From Salinibacter altiplanensis (lineage in GTDB: Bacteria; Bacteroidota; Rhodothermia; Rhodothermales; Salinibacteraceae): a stretch of 47,849 bases of DNA. The position numbers and the translations under genes were made by a program. The stretch is from positions 1 through 47,849 of the forward strand of contig NZ_NCQY01000017.1 in the NCBI RefSeq assembly GCF_002894645.1, written 5' to 3'. This document shows positions 45,738 through 47,849 of this stretch, in pieces (position 1 is the first letter of the stretch; the number at the start of each line of letters is the position of its first letter). Below the pieces are notes generated by a model. It was not told the origin of the DNA. It did no database searches and worked only from the letters and a program-made list of their open reading frames with translations.

Positions 45738-46136
45738 TAGTGCATCGGCAATGATCGGGCCCGCGGGAAAACGCCGCGTCGCCCCTGCTTGCCGGCATCG
45801 GATGGTGACACTTGGCAGCAGGTCGTGCTCGCGGGCCAGCTCCAGAAGTTCTTGCGCTGCCGCCTCCGGCACCTCGTAGCGCCCATGCACGTCGCTATCG
45901 ACAGCCAGGGCGTAGGCGACGTCCGTATCCTCTTCTAACGTCGGCTCGTCTTCCCACGCTGTGGCAGCCTCCACCAGGTACGTCCCGTCGTCCGGCATGA
46001 AGGACGCGAGGTAGAGCTCCCGCTCCGTCTCCGAATCGATAAGACTCACGCTGCCCACGAGGCCGTACTCGATGTCGTAGAACAGCGACTCGGCGAGGAG
46101 GCGAACGGTGAAGTTTTCGGGATCAAACGTCGGCAT
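45726..46136 (-). CDS. Hypothetical protein with C-terminus supplied by the IS end
   Basis: A 136-residue acidic protein starting at MPTFDPENFTVRLLAESLFY; no family is recognised. It reads as alternating strands (EYGLVGSVSLIDSETERELY, VAYALAVDSDVHGRYEVP) and a C-terminal helix (AAAQELLELAREHDLLP) with one Cys. The last three codons and the stop (GGC ACT GTC TGA) are the right terminal repeat of the IS5-type element, so the natural 3' end has been lost or replaced. It may still be functional if only a few residues were removed. A start at 46250 is possible but would place the heptad repeats in the coding region. Confidence 0.6.
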   Translation of the reverse strand: MPTFDPENFTVRLLAESLFYDIEYGLVGSVSLIDSETERELYLASFMPDDGTYLVEAATAWEDEPTLEEDTDVAYALAVDSDVHGRYEVPEAAAQELLELAREHDLLPSVTIRCRQAGATRRFPAGPIIADALGTV

Positions 46137-46192
46137 GGCGGAGATGGGCTGAATCGAAGAGGACAGAAACCGATAGAAAAGGCGCTTGAATT

Positions 46193-46272
46193 TGAAGCGT
46201 GAGAAGTGATACGTGAGTTCTGCGGTCCTGGCTCTGGTGCCGGCCATCACGTCTCACGCTTCACGCATCACG
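46193..46272. repeat. Inverted arrays of a CGTGANN heptad
   Basis: Left array: CGTGAGA, AGTGATA, CGTGAGT (46198-46218). Right array, on the other strand, four units: CATCACG, TCTCACG, CTTCACG, CATCACG (46245-46272). The segments 46193-46210 and 46246-46263 are complementary at 17 of 18 positions around a 35-base loop, so the transcript or single strand could fold into a long hairpin. It lies between two divergent genes. Confidence 0.85.
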
Positions 46273-46347
46273 AATCGACAGTAGACTATTCACCGGCCGC
46301 GGCCTTGTCAACCGGCACTCTCCTCCTCAGCGGCTCTTCCTGAGACC

Positions 46348-46626
46348 ATGGAAATCTACTGCCCAAAGTGCGAATGGGCGCCTCCGCCCAGCGCCACCTG
46401 GACCTGCGAGTGCGGGCACGCCTGGCACACCTTCGATACGCAGGGCCAGTGCCCGGAGTGCGGAAAGGTGTGGCGCGAGACGCAGTGCCACGAGTGCCAC
46501 GCCTGGTCGCCCCACCACGACTGGTACCACGACCTGCCGCCGGTCGACGTGGATGCGATCACGGAAGGAGAGGGAGCCACCCACACTGCGGAAGGAAACC
46601 GGCGAACTGACTTTAACTCTCCTTGA
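46348..46626 (+). CDS. Small zinc-ribbon protein
   Basis: A 92-residue protein starting at MEIYCPKCEWAPPPSATW. Its first 55 residues hold eight cysteines in CxxC or CxC pairs (YCPKCEW, TCECGHAW, QCPECGK, QCHECHAW) with several His and Trp, a pattern for two zinc-binding ribbons. The tail is acidic and polar. No enzymatic domain or membrane segment is seen. Such proteins often bind nucleic acid or protein partners; no function can be assigned. The AT-rich region begins at its stop codon. Confidence 0.75.
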   Translation: MEIYCPKCEWAPPPSATWTCECGHAWHTFDTQGQCPECGKVWRETQCHECHAWSPHHDWYHDLPPVDVDAITEGEGATHTAEGNRRTDFNSP

Positions 46627-46734
46627 CATTTTATCTCTTAATTTTTTGATTTTATGATAATAAAATAACGAAAAGTCTACTCCACATCTCTCCCCTCCTT
46701 CATTTTCCCACCCAAGACGCTAACCTCCCGCCAC
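46621..46734 (+). promoter_or_regulatory. AT-rich leader before the secreted protease gene
   Basis: Immediately after the zinc-ribbon gene the base composition changes to a stretch of mostly A and T. It holds a TTGACA box (46623-46628), the tract TTAATTTTTTGATTTTATGA, and a perfect AT inverted repeat ATTTTAT-GATA-ATAAAAT (46649-46666). A promoter for the gene starting at 46735 is plausible, but spacing to a clear -10 box is not standard. Confidence 0.35.
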
Positions 46735-47800
46735 ATGTCTACCCCCTTCCGTTTATTCCCTCATATTCTTATCCTGATCCTGATGACCGTCCTTCTTGTG
46801 ACGGTCACCCCGAATCTCTCCGTCGCCCAAATCCAACACGGTGGCACACCATACAGCTTTAAGCACGCGGTTCAGCGCAACGCCCTTACTGAAACAATGC
46901 GCCCCGTAGACGTGCAGGCCCTAAAGGAAGAGGACCGTGCGAATCGACAGAGTGCCAATCCGGCTCCACCCCGCTTCGGAGCAGCATTGAACGTGAGTCT
47001 GGGTCTCCAAAATGCCGGGCAGTGGACCGACCTCTCCGATGGTGGGCGTCTGTGGCGCCTTCGGATCGCGTCGAAGGCTGCACACTCGCTCAACTTCATT
47101 TTCGATCGATTTCGCCTTCCCGAGGGTGGCAAGTTATTCCTGTACAACCAGGATCACTCGACTGTGCTTGGTGCGTTCACTGCCGCCAACAACAAGTCGT
47201 ACGGACGCTTTTCAACGCTCCCCGTTGAGGGCGACATAATTACGCTGGAGTACTACGAACCAAAGAACGCCCGGGGTCAGACACAATTACGACTTGCCAA
47301 GGTGATTCACGGCTACCGGGACATGTTTCCCTCAGACACTGAAAATCAATCCGACATGAATACAAATGGATTTGGGGATTCTGAAAGTTGCAACATTAAC
47401 ATCAACTGCTCGGAAGGAAATGACTGGCAAGAGGAGAAGCGTTCCGTAGCGATGGTGCTTCTGGGTGATGGAACCCGGTGGTGTTCAGGAGCACTAGTCA
47501 ATAATAAAGGAGGAATACTCAATCCATATTTTTTAAGCGCACACCATTGTGCCGACTATATAAATCAGAACGGAGTTATTGGATCCAGCGAAAAGTCGGA
47601 TATCCAGGATTGGACATTCTGGTTTAATTACGAAAGTCCCTCGTGCTCAAACCCAAACAACGAACTGTCTCATGATGGTATCTCAGGAGCCCAGTTCCAG
47701 GCCGCTCGGGACGAGTCTGACTTTCTGTTACTTGAGTTGAGTGACCAGCCTCCACTCGATTATGACGCGTACTTTTCAGGATGGGATGCGTCAGGATCTT
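46735..47800 (+). pseudogene. Secreted trypsin-like/lysyl-endopeptidase-like protease, interrupted
   Basis: About 355 codons are readable from MSTPFRLFPHILILILMTVL, a signal peptide ending near LSVAQIQ. A propeptide-like region (to about 205) includes LWRLRIASKAAHSLNFIFDR, typical of Bacteroidota lysyl endopeptidases. The protease domain has WCSGALVNN, the catalytic His271 in FLSAHHCADY and the likely Asp329 in DESDFLLLEL. The expected GDSG serine segment never arrives: after YFSGWDASG the frame becomes unrelated sequence at 47801, where an IS3-like end begins. Codon use is AT-richer than the rest of the window, suggesting acquisition. Confidence 0.7.
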
Positions 47801-47849
47801 TGAGGTGCGCCCGAAAAGTTGGACTGGTGGGTCGACTAACTGACGTTGG
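47801..47849. mobile_element. Probable left end of an IS3-family element, cut by window edge
   Basis: The sequence from TGAGGTGCGCCCGAAAAGTT (47801) onward resembles terminal repeats of IS3-family (IS150-group) elements, which start with TG and carry an AAGTTGGAC block. It breaks the conserved reading of the protease gene at exactly this point. The transposase and other end would lie beyond the window. Confidence 0.5.

Noticed and set aside
46193-46272. CRISPR or attachment site
   Set aside because: The unit is only 7 bp, the arrays are inverted, and no integrase gene is adjacent.

Overview
The window reads as a chromosomal segment of an extremely halophilic member of the Rhodothermota/Bacteroidota, most likely Salinibacter (S. 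ruber or a close relative). The reasons are the high G+C content, the acid-rich proteins (the L25 tail, the SecA C-terminus, the E2 linkers), the near absence of Shine-Dalgarno sequences, a long SecA without a C-terminal zinc site, and at least one gene (Nudix/eIF2B-like fusion) that resembles haloarchaeal proteins. The species assignment is inference. No rRNA is present to confirm it.

Layout. 1-2.6 kb: tail of a chemotaxis receptor, a methyltransferase and a DUF4864-type exported protein, then about 0.8 kb without a convincing gene. 2.6-4.2 kb: biotin carrier protein and SDR epimerase (minus strand). 4.4-12 kb: a housekeeping run on the plus strand: aat, a DUF1460 lipoprotein, pfkA, ubiE-prmA-ppx/gppA, mrp and a NifU-type protein. 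12-14.2 kb: outer-membrane protein and TPR lipoprotein (minus). 14.4-18.5 kb: Nudix/eIF2B fusion, tRNA-Gln, prs, rplY, pth. 18.6-30.4 kb: membrane-rich stretch with a K+-type pyrophosphatase, 2-oxo acid dehydrogenase E2, MscL, an SLC13/TrkA-C transporter, a DUF432-MscS pair, a CorA plus small membrane protein pair, and a Na+/Ca2+-type exchanger. This is consistent with ion and osmotic control in brine. 30.6-38.2 kb: a tyrosine-recombinase-like protein lacking both catalytic arginines, a tandem UspA protein, secA and recN. 38.3-44.7 kb: L-lysine 6-aminotransferase, an amidohydrolase lipoprotein, a GNAT pseudogene, lipA, and an exported beta-solenoid protein with an 18-residue histidine/acid repeat.

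44.8-47.8 kb is the accessory end of the window. It holds a decayed IS5-type element, a small gene whose 3' end is completed by the IS terminal repeat, a heptad-repeat hairpin, a small zinc-ribbon protein, an AT-rich patch, and a secreted lysyl-endopeptidase-like gene that appears interrupted by the end of a second, IS3-like element running off the window.

The strongest candidates for new biology are the His/Asp-Glu ladder protein (43739-44716), the arginine-less Xer-like protein (30617-31564) and the Nudix/eIF2B fusion next to PRPP synthetase (14407-16919). No CRISPR array, phage or recognisable defence island was seen.
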